Part shown: in pieces, positions 42,596 through 51,392 of the stretch
Layout of the letters: every line of letters starts with the position of its first letter
Numbering within the stretch: position 1 is the stretch's first letter
Source: JAJTGZ01 sp964403525
Lineage (GTDB): Bacteria > Planctomycetota > Phycisphaerae > Phycisphaerales > UBA1924
DNA length: 64,000 nt
Direction of reading: 5' to 3'
Assembly (NCBI GenBank): GCA_964403525.1
Contig: CAYOGE010000006.1
Span: 55,270 to 119,269, forward strand
The notes under the pieces: model-generated
The model's database searches: none
What the model was told of the DNA's origin: nothing
The model's input: the letters and a program-made list of their open reading frames with translations, nothing else
Program-made: the position numbers and the translations under genes

Positions 42596-44155
42596 ATGCC
42601 GCTTGAGATCAACCCGCAGACCCAGGTCCTCCTCGCCCGCGACACCAACCAGGCCTTGGGCATCGCGGAGTTCGCCGTTGAATTCATGAAGTCCGGCAAC
42701 CCGGGCGCCGCGGTGATGGACCGCACGAACCTCTTCAACGTAGACGCCATGATGTGCGGCGTCTCCGCCCTTGCGCTGCGGACAAACGCACCGACCGTCC
42801 TGCGTGAAGAAGCGCTCCGTTACGCGTGCGCGCCGGGCGGCTACGGAACGAAGAAGGAAGGCGGCGTGCCCGTGCTTGGCAGCCGCGCCAGCGTGTTTGT
42901 TGAAAAGGCGATCCTGGCCAACTCCGCCGCGGTCCGCGAGTGGGACAGCAACGGCACGAACTTCGGGTACAACCCCAAGTACGGGCACGTCGCCGGCGAG
43001 TTCGGGCACAACGACTTCTACCCCGTCGCCATCGCCGCCGCCCAGCAGGCGGGCAAGGACGGCGCGTTCGCCCTCAAGGGCATGATCCTGCTCGACGAGA
43101 TCCGCGGGCGCCTCGCCGAGGTCTTCAGCCTCAAGACGTACAAGATCGACCACGTGCTGCACGGCGCGATCGGCTCGGCCGCGACGTACGGGGCGATGAT
43201 GGGCGCGACAGCGCAGGAGATCGAGCACGCGATCGGCATGGTGGTGGCTCACTACGTGCCGTACCGCGCGATCCGCTACGGCAAGCAGCTCAGCGACAGC
43301 AAGGGGTCCAGCGCCGCCATCAGCACCGAGGTGGCGGTCATGTCGATGCAGAGGGCGATGCGCGGCTTCATCGGGCCTAAGGACATCTTCCGCAACGCGG
43401 AGGCGGTCTTCTGCCTCTCCCAGAAGCCCGCCAAGAAGGGCGAGAGCCCGTTCGACCTTGTGCTGAGCCGCGCCGGCGACGACTTCGCGGTCATGGGCAT
43501 GCACTTCAAGCTCGGGCTCTACGAGCACCAGTCGGCGGGCGCCCTGCAGTCGCTGCTGGACCTGCTCAAGGCCAACCCCGACCTGCTGGCCGAGGGCGGC
43601 GCACGCATCCGCAGGATCAAGGTGGTCGCGTACGAGCCCGCGTACCACATCATCGGCGACCCTGCCAAGCGCGACCCGCGCACGCGTCAGAGCGCCGACC
43701 ACTCGATGGTCTACATCCTCTCCACGCTGCTGCGCAAGGCGATCGAGCAGGGCACCAGCGACTGGGCCGCGCTCATGCTCGTGCCGGAGGATTACAGCGA
43801 GCGGGCGATCTTCAACTCGTTCACGCGGCAGCTGATGGACCGGATCGAGTTCGCCCACGGCGGCGCAGACTACGACGCGAAGTACCCCGAGGGGATCCCC
43901 ACCAGCGTCGTGATCGAAGACGACACGGGCCGGTCGTTCGACAGCGGGCTCTGCATGTTCCCCACGGGGCACGCGCGCAACACCAAGGCCGACCTGCGGG
44001 CGTTGCTGCACCACAAGTTCATGCTGCTCGGCTCGCTGGCGACCGACGAGCCCGCGGCGATGGTCAAGCGGTTCAGCGACCTCGAGAAGAAGTCCGCCGC
44101 TCAGGTGCGCGACATCTACGACTTCGAGATCAAGTTCCGCGGCAAGTTTGAGTGA
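42596..44155 (+). CDS. MmgE/PrpD-family protein (2-methylcitrate dehydratase-like)
   Basis: 519 residues from the ATG at 42596 (GGAG seven bases upstream). Fold landmarks are REWDSNGTNFGYNP (N-terminal helical domain), IDHVLHGAIGSAATYGAMMG, and YRAIRYGKQLSDSKGSSAA, with EPAYHIIGD and RQSADHSMVYILSTL in the second domain. RSADHS is the signature of the MmgE/PrpD family. Members dehydrate 2-methylcitrate or related tricarboxylates. No prpB or prpC is nearby; the divergent thiolase may indicate acyl-CoA metabolism. The substrate is unproven. Confidence 0.88.
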   Translation: MPLEINPQTQVLLARDTNQALGIAEFAVEFMKSGNPGAAVMDRTNLFNVDAMMCGVSALALRTNAPTVLREEALRYACAPGGYGTKKEGGVPVLGSRASVFVEKAILANSAAVREWDSNGTNFGYNPKYGHVAGEFGHNDFYPVAIAAAQQAGKDGAFALKGMILLDEIRGRLAEVFSLKTYKIDHVLHGAIGSAATYGAMMGATAQEIEHAIGMVVAHYVPYRAIRYGKQLSDSKGSSAAISTEVAVMSMQRAMRGFIGPKDIFRNAEAVFCLSQKPAKKGESPFDLVLSRAGDDFAVMGMHFKLGLYEHQSAGALQSLLDLLKANPDLLAEGGARIRRIKVVAYEPAYHIIGDPAKRDPRTRQSADHSMVYILSTLLRKAIEQGTSDWAALMLVPEDYSERAIFNSFTRQLMDRIEFAHGGADYDAKYPEGIPTSVVIEDDTGRSFDSGLCMFPTGHARNTKADLRALLHHKFMLLGSLATDEPAAMVKRFSDLEKKSAAQVRDIYDFEIKFRGKFE

Positions 44156-44162
44156 GCGCCGG

Positions 44163-44615
44163 TCAGGCCGCGCTGTTGGGCAGCCGGCACAGAGGGTCCA
44201 GACCGCAGTGCGCAACCGCCTTGAGCAGGTCGCGCCACGTCACCACGCCGATCGGGTGCTGGCGTTCGTCGAGCACCGGCAGGCACGAAACGCCGTGGTC
44301 GAGCATCAGCCGCGTCGCCTGGGCGATGTCGGTATCGGCGCGGATGGTGACGACGTTGCGCGACATCACCTGGTGCACCTTGCGCTGCAGCGTGAAGGCG
44401 TCCTGGGCCCGTTCGGACAGCTTCCCCACAAAGGGCGAGAGGTGCTTGAGCAGGTCGCGGTCAGAAATAACCCCGACAACCTTGAAGTGCTCGACCACCA
44501 GCAGGTGGTGGAATCGGTGGGTATCGAAGACCTCGCGCACCTCTCCCAGCGTGTCGTCGGGCCCGACGGTCACCAGTTCGGTCGTCATGACGGTATCAAT
44601 GCGGAGTGAGCTCAT
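44163..44615 (-). CDS. Two-CBS-domain protein
   Basis: 150 residues made of a CBS pair (about 5-60 and 80-135): TVGPDDTLGEVREVFDTHRF with VVGVISDRDLLKHLSP, and TIRADTDIAQATRLMLDHGV with PIGVVTWRDLLKAV. CBS pairs bind adenine nucleotides and sense energy charge. No catalytic domain is attached, so it may regulate a partner protein. AGGAAAGG ten bases before the ATG supports the start. It ends eight bases from the MmgE/PrpD stop (convergent) and is divergent from nuoD. Confidence 0.88.
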   Translation of the reverse strand: MSSLRIDTVMTTELVTVGPDDTLGEVREVFDTHRFHHLLVVEHFKVVGVISDRDLLKHLSPFVGKLSERAQDAFTLQRKVHQVMSRNVVTIRADTDIAQATRLMLDHGVSCLPVLDERQHPIGVVTWRDLLKAVAHCGLDPLCRLPNSAA

Positions 44616-44771
44616 GGCGCGGCGCCTTTCCTCACCTGTATCGAACCGATGCGCCCGCGGGTTCGGTCCCGCGCCCCGGTCCGAGAATGGCGGCGGTTCT
44701 GCCGTTCGGCGGGCCCAGTTCCTACCATCGGCCGACCCGGGAATGCCCCCGGCCGCCCACTCGGAGCCCGC

Positions 44772-46061
44772 ATGGCCTTCACCCTCAAGCCCTACGACGG
44801 AATCGACGTTGACATCGAGTCGACCGACTACCTGAAGAAGCACGTCGACACCGGTGAACGCTGGGTGCTCAACTTCGGCCCCCAGCACCCCGCGACCCAC
44901 ACCACGCTGCGGCTGGTGCTCGAGCTCGACGGCGAGCGCGTCGCACGATGCACGCCCCACATCGGCTACCTGCACTCTGGCTTCGAGAAGCTCGGCGAGC
45001 ACCTCGACTACAACCAGTACGTCACCATCGTCTCGCGCACCGACTACCTCTCGCCTATCACCAACGACATCGCCTGGCACGGCGCGGTCGAGAAGCTCTT
45101 CGATGTTGACGTTACGCCCCGCTGCAAGGTGCTCCGCACGATTATGTTCGAGATGGGGCGCATCCAGAACCACCTCCTCTGCGTCGGCGCCGCCGCGCTT
45201 GACCTTGGCGCCATCACCCCGTTCCTCTACGGCTTCAACCCGCGCGAGGGCATCTACGACATCATCGACTACATCAGCGGCCAGCGCTTCCACCCCGACT
45301 GGACCCGCGTCGGCGGCCTGATGCAGGACCTGGCCGACACCGCCGTCTTTCAGCGCATGGTCAAGAAGTGGATCTCCACAGACCTGAACAAGGCCATCGA
45401 CGACGTCGAGGGCATGCTCAACCGCAACCGCATCTTCATGGACCGCACCCAGGGCATCGGCGTGATGACGCGCGACGAGGCGATCAACTGGTCCCTCAGC
45501 GGCCCGTGCGCCCGTGCCAGCGGTGTCGTCCGCGACCTGCGGAAGGATGCGCCGACGCTCTGCTACGCGGATAACTGGGACGGGCAGGGAACCCCGGGCG
45601 TCAAGTTCCAGGTGCCGATCATGCACGAGGGCGACGCCTACGCACGCTTCCGCGTCCGCGTTGAAGAGATGAAACAGTCGGTCAAGATCATCGAGCAGCT
45701 CATCGATTCGATCCCCGGCGGGCCGGTCGATACATTCGCCGACGGCAAGCTCGTCAAGCCACCCAAGGCCGAGGTCTACGGCTCCATCGAGGGGCTGATC
45801 CAGCACTTTGAACTGATCATGTCCAACCGCGGTTGGAAGGCCCCAGTCGGCGAAGGCTACTTCGCGATGGAGAGCCCCAACGGCGAGCTCGGCTACTACA
45901 TCGTGGCCGACGGCTCGCCGCGCGCCTGGCGCTGCCGCCACCGCCCACCGTGCTTCATCAACTACGCCGCGATGGCGAAGATGGTCGAGGGGCACATGGT
46001 CAGTGACGTCGTCAGCGTGCTCGGTTCGATCAACGTGGTAGCGGCCGAGCTTGATCGGTAG
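44772..46061 (+). CDS. nuoD: NADH-quinone oxidoreductase subunit D
   Basis: 429 residues. The 49-kDa-subunit signature LNFGPQHPATHTTLRLVLEL is at about 33-52, followed by HIGYLHSGFEKLGEH and TNDIAWHGAVEKLF, and the C-terminal GELGYYIVADGSPRAWRCRH. It is part of the peripheral arm of complex I, near the quinone site. GGAG six bases before the ATG at 44772 supports the start. nuoC and nuoB are absent from this stretch, and an unrelated pair of genes separates it from nuoE. Confidence 0.95.
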   Translation: MAFTLKPYDGIDVDIESTDYLKKHVDTGERWVLNFGPQHPATHTTLRLVLELDGERVARCTPHIGYLHSGFEKLGEHLDYNQYVTIVSRTDYLSPITNDIAWHGAVEKLFDVDVTPRCKVLRTIMFEMGRIQNHLLCVGAAALDLGAITPFLYGFNPREGIYDIIDYISGQRFHPDWTRVGGLMQDLADTAVFQRMVKKWISTDLNKAIDDVEGMLNRNRIFMDRTQGIGVMTRDEAINWSLSGPCARASGVVRDLRKDAPTLCYADNWDGQGTPGVKFQVPIMHEGDAYARFRVRVEEMKQSVKIIEQLIDSIPGGPVDTFADGKLVKPPKAEVYGSIEGLIQHFELIMSNRGWKAPVGEGYFAMESPNGELGYYIVADGSPRAWRCRHRPPCFINYAAMAKMVEGHMVSDVVSVLGSINVVAAELDR

Positions 46062-46106
46062 TGCGGGCGGGCGAATCCGCCCGCCCCCGACGGCGAATGA
46101 TCAGCC

Positions 46107-46472
46107 ATGAACAACACGCTCCTCGCGGTGCTTGCGCTCCCCCTCCTCGCCCTTGGCGGATGCACGTCGACCTACGCCATCGATCTGCGGAACCAGTCCA
46201 GCCAGCCGGTCTTTGCCGAGTTGCTGGCCCGCGGCCCGGAGGGTGGCTTGGCCCAGGTCGGGCAGCCGGTGCGTCTGGGCCCCGGCGACAGGGGCGGTAT
46301 CGGCCCGGTGGCCGTCGATGCACGCCGCTCGGTGGTTCTGAGGGCTGATTCTCAAGGCAACGGCGGACGGCCGGCGATGCTCGACGTGACCCCCGGAACG
46401 ACCGTGGCGATCGTCGGGCAAGACGGCACCACCGCCAACAGCCCCATCACGCTCCGGTCGGCCCAAAACTGA
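46107..46472 (+). CDS. Small lipoprotein of unknown function
   Basis: 121 residues with a lipoprotein signal (NTLLAVLALPLLALGGC, Cys19). The mature part is a single small beta-rich domain with IDLRNQSSQPVFAELLARGP and TPGTTVAIVGQDG; no family was recognised. It follows nuoD by 45 nt on the same strand, so it may be carried on the nuo transcript although its product would sit in the outer membrane or periplasm. Confidence 0.75.
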   Translation: MNNTLLAVLALPLLALGGCTSTYAIDLRNQSSQPVFAELLARGPEGGLAQVGQPVRLGPGDRGGIGPVAVDARRSVVLRADSQGNGGRPAMLDVTPGTTVAIVGQDGTTANSPITLRSAQN

Positions 46473-46506
46473 GCACAAGTCGGCCGCCATCGTGTATTCT
46501 CTGCCC

Positions 46507-47424
46507 ATGCTCACCGTCTACGCGGCAATCTCTGTGCTCAGCGTGTGCGCGCACCAACCCGGGCCGCAACCATCGCCGAAAGGGGTGACGCCGGGAGGCA
46601 CGCCCGCAAAGCCGGCGATGGCGCCACCGACAGACGCGCCGAAGACGCTTGTACCGTTTCCACACCCGCTCATCACCGAGGTGCTCTACAACGTGCCTGT
46701 AGGTGAGAAGGGTGACGCGAACAAGGACGGCACCCGTCAGGTCGCCGGGGATGAGTTCGTTGAGCTCGTCAACCCGCACAGCAAGCCGATCAACATCGGC
46801 GGCTACACCCTCTCCGACATGTCGGCTGGTGAAAAAGCAAGCAACGGCAAGCCCAAGTCGAACGCCATCCGATGGACCTTCCCGCCGCTGACGCTCCAGC
46901 CGGGTCAGGTGGTGGTTGTGTTCAACGGGCACGCGAGCACGATAAAGGGGCCGGTTGGCGACTCCTCCGCGGCCGCGGCAAAGGGCAACGACAACTTTGG
47001 CGGCGCCTGGGTGTTTTCCATGCGTCAGCCCTCGGACCGCGTCGCCTTCGCCAATTCGGGCGACTGGGTATTGCTGAGCGCACCCGACGGAGCGCCGATC
47101 CACATCATCAAGTGGGGTGAGACGCGCATCAAGGTTCCACCGGGTGTCTTGCTGGTTGAAGAGGCAACCAGCTCTAAGGCAGGGAGCGTGCAGCGAACGG
47201 CCGCGAACGGCCCCTTGGCCGCCCATCCAACGGACACCGGCTCGCCCTTCAGCCCGGGCCTGTTTGCCATGCCCACGCCCGCTGCGCCCGCCGATAGCCC
47301 CAGCGCGACGCCCGCGAAGCCGGGGGCAGACGCAGGCGGCGGCAATGCGTCGCCGGGGGCATCGAAGCCGGAGCAGCCGGACCCACCCGGGACGCACGAG
47401 CCTTCGAAGAAGCCGAAGTTCTAG
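46507..47424 (+). CDS. Secreted lamin-tail-domain (LTD) protein
   Basis: 305 residues from the ATG at 46507; a GTG at 46492 is possible and neither has a good ribosome site. After a signal peptide (LTVYAAISVLSVCA) and a Pro-rich linker comes one LTD domain (about 55-210): PHPLITEVLYNVP, GDEFVELVNPHSKPINIGGY, LQPGQVVVVFNG, SGDWVLLSAPDG. LTD domains occur in secreted bacterial proteins, often joined to nucleases; none is here. The C-terminal 60 residues are Pro/Ala/Gly-rich. It is one of two genes lying between nuoD and nuoE. Confidence 0.82.
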   Translation: MLTVYAAISVLSVCAHQPGPQPSPKGVTPGGTPAKPAMAPPTDAPKTLVPFPHPLITEVLYNVPVGEKGDANKDGTRQVAGDEFVELVNPHSKPINIGGYTLSDMSAGEKASNGKPKSNAIRWTFPPLTLQPGQVVVVFNGHASTIKGPVGDSSAAAAKGNDNFGGAWVFSMRQPSDRVAFANSGDWVLLSAPDGAPIHIIKWGETRIKVPPGVLLVEEATSSKAGSVQRTAANGPLAAHPTDTGSPFSPGLFAMPTPAAPADSPSATPAKPGADAGGGNASPGASKPEQPDPPGTHEPSKKPKF

Positions 47425-47481
47425 GATTCGTCGCTCGGAGCGTTCGGCCGCCGGCCCTTCGAGCAGCCTACAAGGAACCCT

Positions 47482-48051
47482 ATGGCCTGGATCACCAAGA
47501 ACAGCGGCGCAACCCAGATCCCCCGTCGTTCGGAGCCCTACCTCACAGCGGCGATGAAAGAGCGGCTGTCCCGCGACATCGTCCCGCGTTACGAGGTCAA
47601 GCAGGGGGCTCTGCTGCCGGTGCTCCACGAGTTGCAGCACGCCTACGGCTGGATCCCTTATCAGGCCCTTGAAGAGGCCGCGGCGTTTCTGGGGCTCAAG
47701 CCGGCCGACGTCTGGGACACCGCCAGTTTCTACGAAGAGTTCTGGCTGCAGCCGCGGGCCACGTCAAGCACCCCTCCCCGCGGCGAACACGTCATCGCGG
47801 TCTGCCGGTCGATCGCCTGCGAAGTGTGCGACCACAGCGCGATCACCAACGCCGTGCGTGAGAAGCTCGGCATCGGTGTAGGCGAAACGACCGACGACGG
47901 ACGGTTCACCCTCGTTGAACTCGAGTGCCTCGGGCTGTGCGAGGGTGCGCCCGCCGCGCTGGTTGACGAGGAGATGGTCATGTGCGCGACCCCCGAATCG
48001 ATCGGTAAGGCGATCGATGCCCTCGCTTCTGGAAGCCACAAGCACCACTGA
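47482..48051 (+). CDS. nuoE: NADH-quinone oxidoreductase subunit E
   Basis: 189 residues. The thioredoxin-like [2Fe-2S] domain keeps all four Cys ligands: CRSIAC and ECLGLCEGAP. The helical N-terminal domain contains LLPVLHELQHAYGWIPYQAL and the DTASFYEEF motif. NuoE transfers electrons with NuoF in the peripheral arm of complex I. AAGGAA precedes the ATG. A strong terminator follows, so nuoF is not co-transcribed here, which is unusual. Confidence 0.93.
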   Translation: MAWITKNSGATQIPRRSEPYLTAAMKERLSRDIVPRYEVKQGALLPVLHELQHAYGWIPYQALEEAAAFLGLKPADVWDTASFYEEFWLQPRATSSTPPRGEHVIAVCRSIACEVCDHSAITNAVREKLGIGVGETTDDGRFTLVELECLGLCEGAPAALVDEEMVMCATPESIGKAIDALASGSHKHH

Positions 48052-48076
48052 GCCGCGGCCTGCTTTGTTATTCGCC

Positions 48077-48101
48077 ACGCCCGGTCCGCCGGGCGTTTTC
48101 G
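48077..48101 (+). terminator. Terminator after nuoE
   Basis: An 8-bp stem (ACGCCCGG with CCGGGCGT, four-base loop) is followed by TTTCGTT, 25 nt past the stop. Confidence 0.85.
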
Positions 48102-48283
48102 TTATTGGTCGGGCCGTGTCGGCCGCGCCGACCGAGAACGCCGCCCGGGCCGTCAGCCGCATCTTCGGACGTGAAGTTGGGCAAGGCCGTCGACGATACC
48201 GCGGGTGCAGCGGGAAGGCAGGAGGCTCGTGCCGAGTAGGCGATACGGGCAGACTGGGCCTTCCCTTGCCGCAGGAGTCACCC

Positions 48284-48880
48284 GTGGAAACCAACACCGC
48301 GTCGGGCAAGTGGGCGGGCAAGAAGGTCTTTACAACCGGCGAGGCCGCGGAGGTCTGCAAGGTGAGCCAGCAGACGATCATCCGCTGTTTCGACGCGGGC
48401 CGGCTCGGCGGTTTCCGCGTTCCCGGCAGCAAATTCCGGCGCATCCCCCGTGCCGACCTCATCCGCTTCATGCGCGACAACGACATCCCAAGCGAAAACC
48501 TGGAGGCGGGCGGCAAGCGGGTGCTCATCGTCGACGACGACCCTGGGATCCTCGAGTTGTTCCAGGATGTCCTGGGCAAGGACAACCGTTTCGACGTGCG
48601 GGTTGCAAGCAACGGCTACGACGCCGGGCTGCAGACCGAGGCGTTCAAGCCGCACCTGATCGTGCTCGACTTCATGCTCCCCGACATCAACGGCAACCTA
48701 GTCTGCGAGCGCATCCGGAGCAACCCGGACCTGGTCGGCACCAAGATCATCATCGTCTCCGGCGTCGTGAACCAGGCGGACATCGACAAACTCCGCGGCG
48801 CGGGCGCTGACGAGTTTGTCAAGAAGCCCTTCAACGTCCACCAGCTCATCGAGCGCATGAACGCCCTCACCGGCGCCTGA
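48284..48880 (+). CDS. Excisionase-type HTH + response-regulator receiver protein
   Basis: 198 residues from a GTG at 48284 with CAGGAGT seven bases upstream. The N-terminal 65 residues resemble excisionase/MerR-like DNA-binding domains (FTTGEAAEVCKVSQQTI, IPRADLIRFM). The C-terminal receiver domain (about 75-198) keeps VLIVDDDPGI, the phosphorylated Asp in LIVLDFMLPD, and the Lys in FVKKPFN. Output-first, receiver-last order is the reverse of most response regulators. It opens a three-gene signalling cassette and is likely controlled by the kinase next door. Confidence 0.87.
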   Translation: METNTASGKWAGKKVFTTGEAAEVCKVSQQTIIRCFDAGRLGGFRVPGSKFRRIPRADLIRFMRDNDIPSENLEAGGKRVLIVDDDPGILELFQDVLGKDNRFDVRVASNGYDAGLQTEAFKPHLIVLDFMLPDINGNLVCERIRSNPDLVGTKIIIVSGVVNQADIDKLRGAGADEFVKKPFNVHQLIERMNALTGA

Positions 48881-48929
48881 GCCGTCCGACACTCCGTATC
48901 AGAAGACCGAACGCCAGCGAGGTTCCCGC

Positions 48930-51311
48930 GTGCCCCCTTCACCAACCGCTCCCGCGAGCCACCGACAGGTCGACCTGATCCTCCAGTCGCTCGACGAGCT
49001 CCCAACGCTCTCGCCGGTCGCTGTGCGCCTGCTGAAGGTCACCGGGGCCCACGACTCTGACTTTGACCAGATCGTCCGGCTCATCGAGCTCGACCCCGCA
49101 CTCTCGGCAAAGGTCCTCTCGCTGGTGCGCAAGGCCGGCGTGGGCGCCGCGCGCGCTGTCACCACGGTCAAGCGTGCGGCCGTCATGCTCGGTCTTGAGG
49201 CCGTCCAGTCCGCGGTGCTGAGCGTGCAGATCTACGAGCTTTTGCAGCAGGCGCCCGGCGGTGACGAACGCCGCGAGCAAGGGCTCGACGCTTTCGACCG
49301 CGTGGGCTTCTGGAAGCACTCGATCGCCGTCGGCTGCGCCGCCGACCTCCTGGCGAGGCAGCGGCACCTGACGGGTGTCGCTGCCGAAGAAGCCTTCATC
49401 GCCGGGCTGGTGCACGACCTGGGCAAGCTCGCGCTGGACTGGGTGCTCCCGAAGACTTATGACCGGGTCATCCGGCAGGCTCAGGCCTCCGGGCGGCCGC
49501 TGCACACGGCCGAGCACGCCGCGATGGGCGTCGATCACCATCAGGCGGGCAAGCGGCTCGCCGAGCGATGGAGTCTGCCGCACCAGCTTCAGGACGCGAT
49601 GTGGCTTCACGGCCAGCCGCCCGGCGCGATGCCGGAGATGCCCCACCGGGCGCTGGTGGGCCTGGTAGCGATCGCCAACGGGCTCGCCCACCGGATGATG
49701 ATCGGCTGGAGCGGCAGCGGTGCCGGCGGCGGAGGCACGGGCGGGTCCAGCCCCGGAGCGCTCATCGACGCCTGGTCCGCGGAACTCGGATTCACGCCGG
49801 AAGACCTTGCTTCGGTCGAGATGAAACTGCACGACGCGGTGGCCGACCGTTGCCAGGTGCTCGGCGTCGGCGAGGAAACGCCCGCGTCGATGGTTGTTGA
49901 GTCGATCACGGCCGCGAACACGCGCCTGTTCCGCCTGCACGAGCAGGTGCGCATCCAGTCCCGCGCGGCCAACGGCGCTGCGCGGGCGCTCGCGCTGATC
50001 ACCGAGTTTGCAGGGGCCGAGCGCCCGGGCGGAACCCTCAGCGACACGCTTGCGCGGATCGCGAGCGGCTGGAACCACCTGACCGGCAAGGGCCCGCTCG
50101 CCATCATCTGCCAGACGCGCGTCGGCTCGCCTGAGCCGTGGCGCTACCTGCGCTGCGACGATTCTGGAAACGTGGTTGAGAGCCTCGCGATTCCCGCGCC
50201 GGTATCGCCGGCGGGAGAGCCTCTCGACCTCCGGCAGCTCGGGGGGAACTCCCTCGGTAACGCGTTCGAGATGGCCCAGTGGCTGGCGCGCCGGCTCGGC
50301 CCGGGCGTCTCTGTCTCGCGCCTCAGCACCGTCACGCTCGCCTCGGCGCTTGGCCCCGCAGCCGTGGTTGTGCACGAGCCGGTCGAGTCGACCACCGTCA
50401 GCCCGCAGGCGCTCGCCACGATCACCACGATCTGGGCGTGGGCGGTCGGTGCGGCCGCGCAGTCTGAGGGTTCCAGGCGGATCGCCGAGAACCTGGCCCA
50501 GACCGCACGCGCACTGAGCGAGACACAGGCCCGCCTGGCCGACGCGGAGTCGATGGCGCGCCTGGGCGAGTTCACCAGTGGAGCCGCCCACGAGATGAAC
50601 AACCCGCTCACCATCATCAGCGGGCGAGCCCAGTTCCTCGCCGAGAAGCTGAAAGACCCCAAGCACCGCGAAGACGCCGCCGCCATCGTGAAGGCCTCCG
50701 ATGCGCTCACCGACCTGGTGACGCAACTGCACGTCGTGGCCAGCCCGCCGCGTCCGCGCATCGCGGGCGTGCGTCTCAAGCCGTGGGCCAAAGCGATCGT
50801 CGACGATGCACGCAAGCGAGCCGGCACAGGCCTCCCCGCGACACTCCAGGTGCGGATCGATGCTCCCGACGCGGAAGCGGTGTTCGACGGCCCGCAACTC
50901 GCTCGGGCGACGGTCGAACTGCTGGTCAACGCGATGCAGTCTCAGCCCAAGACCGGTGTGACGCTGAAGATCAGGCCGGGCAACCCCGAGGCCGTTCTCC
51001 CCGAGGATCGGCAACTCTTGCGCGTCTGGGTGATCGACGACGGCCGCGGCATGAGCGACTACACCCGCAAGCACGCGTGCGATCCGTTCTTCTCCAGCCT
51101 GCCCGCGGGCCGCCGCCCGGGGCTTGGATTGGCCCTTGCAAAGAGGCTGATTGAGGCCAGTGGTGGCCGCCTGGAGTTTGAGAGCAAGCCCGACTTTGGC
51201 ACAACCGCCACCTTCGCCGTGACCGGTGACGTCGCCGCCGAGACGGGTGGGCAGGCCGGGTCAACGCGCCCGGCAGCGCCGGCGAACCCGCTGGTCGGGC
51301 GCGCCGCCTAA
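48930..51311 (+). CDS. HDOD-domain sensor histidine kinase
   Basis: 793 residues. An N-terminal HDOD domain (about 15-215) contains the FIAGLVHDLGKLALDWV His-Asp pair and DHHQAGKRLAERW. A middle region of about 300 residues (GAF-like or unknown) precedes a histidine kinase: H-box in GAAHEMNNPLTIISG (about 555), N-box TVELLVNAMQS, G1 DDGRGM, and FFSSLPAGRRPGLGLALAKR. HDOD domains usually stand alone or with EAL/GGDEF domains, so direct fusion to a kinase is uncommon. GTG start at 48930. Located between two receiver genes. Confidence 0.88.
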   Translation: MPPSPTAPASHRQVDLILQSLDELPTLSPVAVRLLKVTGAHDSDFDQIVRLIELDPALSAKVLSLVRKAGVGAARAVTTVKRAAVMLGLEAVQSAVLSVQIYELLQQAPGGDERREQGLDAFDRVGFWKHSIAVGCAADLLARQRHLTGVAAEEAFIAGLVHDLGKLALDWVLPKTYDRVIRQAQASGRPLHTAEHAAMGVDHHQAGKRLAERWSLPHQLQDAMWLHGQPPGAMPEMPHRALVGLVAIANGLAHRMMIGWSGSGAGGGGTGGSSPGALIDAWSAELGFTPEDLASVEMKLHDAVADRCQVLGVGEETPASMVVESITAANTRLFRLHEQVRIQSRAANGAARALALITEFAGAERPGGTLSDTLARIASGWNHLTGKGPLAIICQTRVGSPEPWRYLRCDDSGNVVESLAIPAPVSPAGEPLDLRQLGGNSLGNAFEMAQWLARRLGPGVSVSRLSTVTLASALGPAAVVVHEPVESTTVSPQALATITTIWAWAVGAAAQSEGSRRIAENLAQTARALSETQARLADAESMARLGEFTSGAAHEMNNPLTIISGRAQFLAEKLKDPKHREDAAAIVKASDALTDLVTQLHVVASPPRPRIAGVRLKPWAKAIVDDARKRAGTGLPATLQVRIDAPDAEAVFDGPQLARATVELLVNAMQSQPKTGVTLKIRPGNPEAVLPEDRQLLRVWVIDDGRGMSDYTRKHACDPFFSSLPAGRRPGLGLALAKRLIEASGGRLEFESKPDFGTTATFAVTGDVAAETGGQAGSTRPAAPANPLVGRAA

Positions 51312-51392
51312 ACACGCGCGTCGAACGGGCCGAACTTGGGGCTGGGCAATACGCCCTTCAGTCTCTTGTCCCTCGGGAATGGAATCCCCGTC

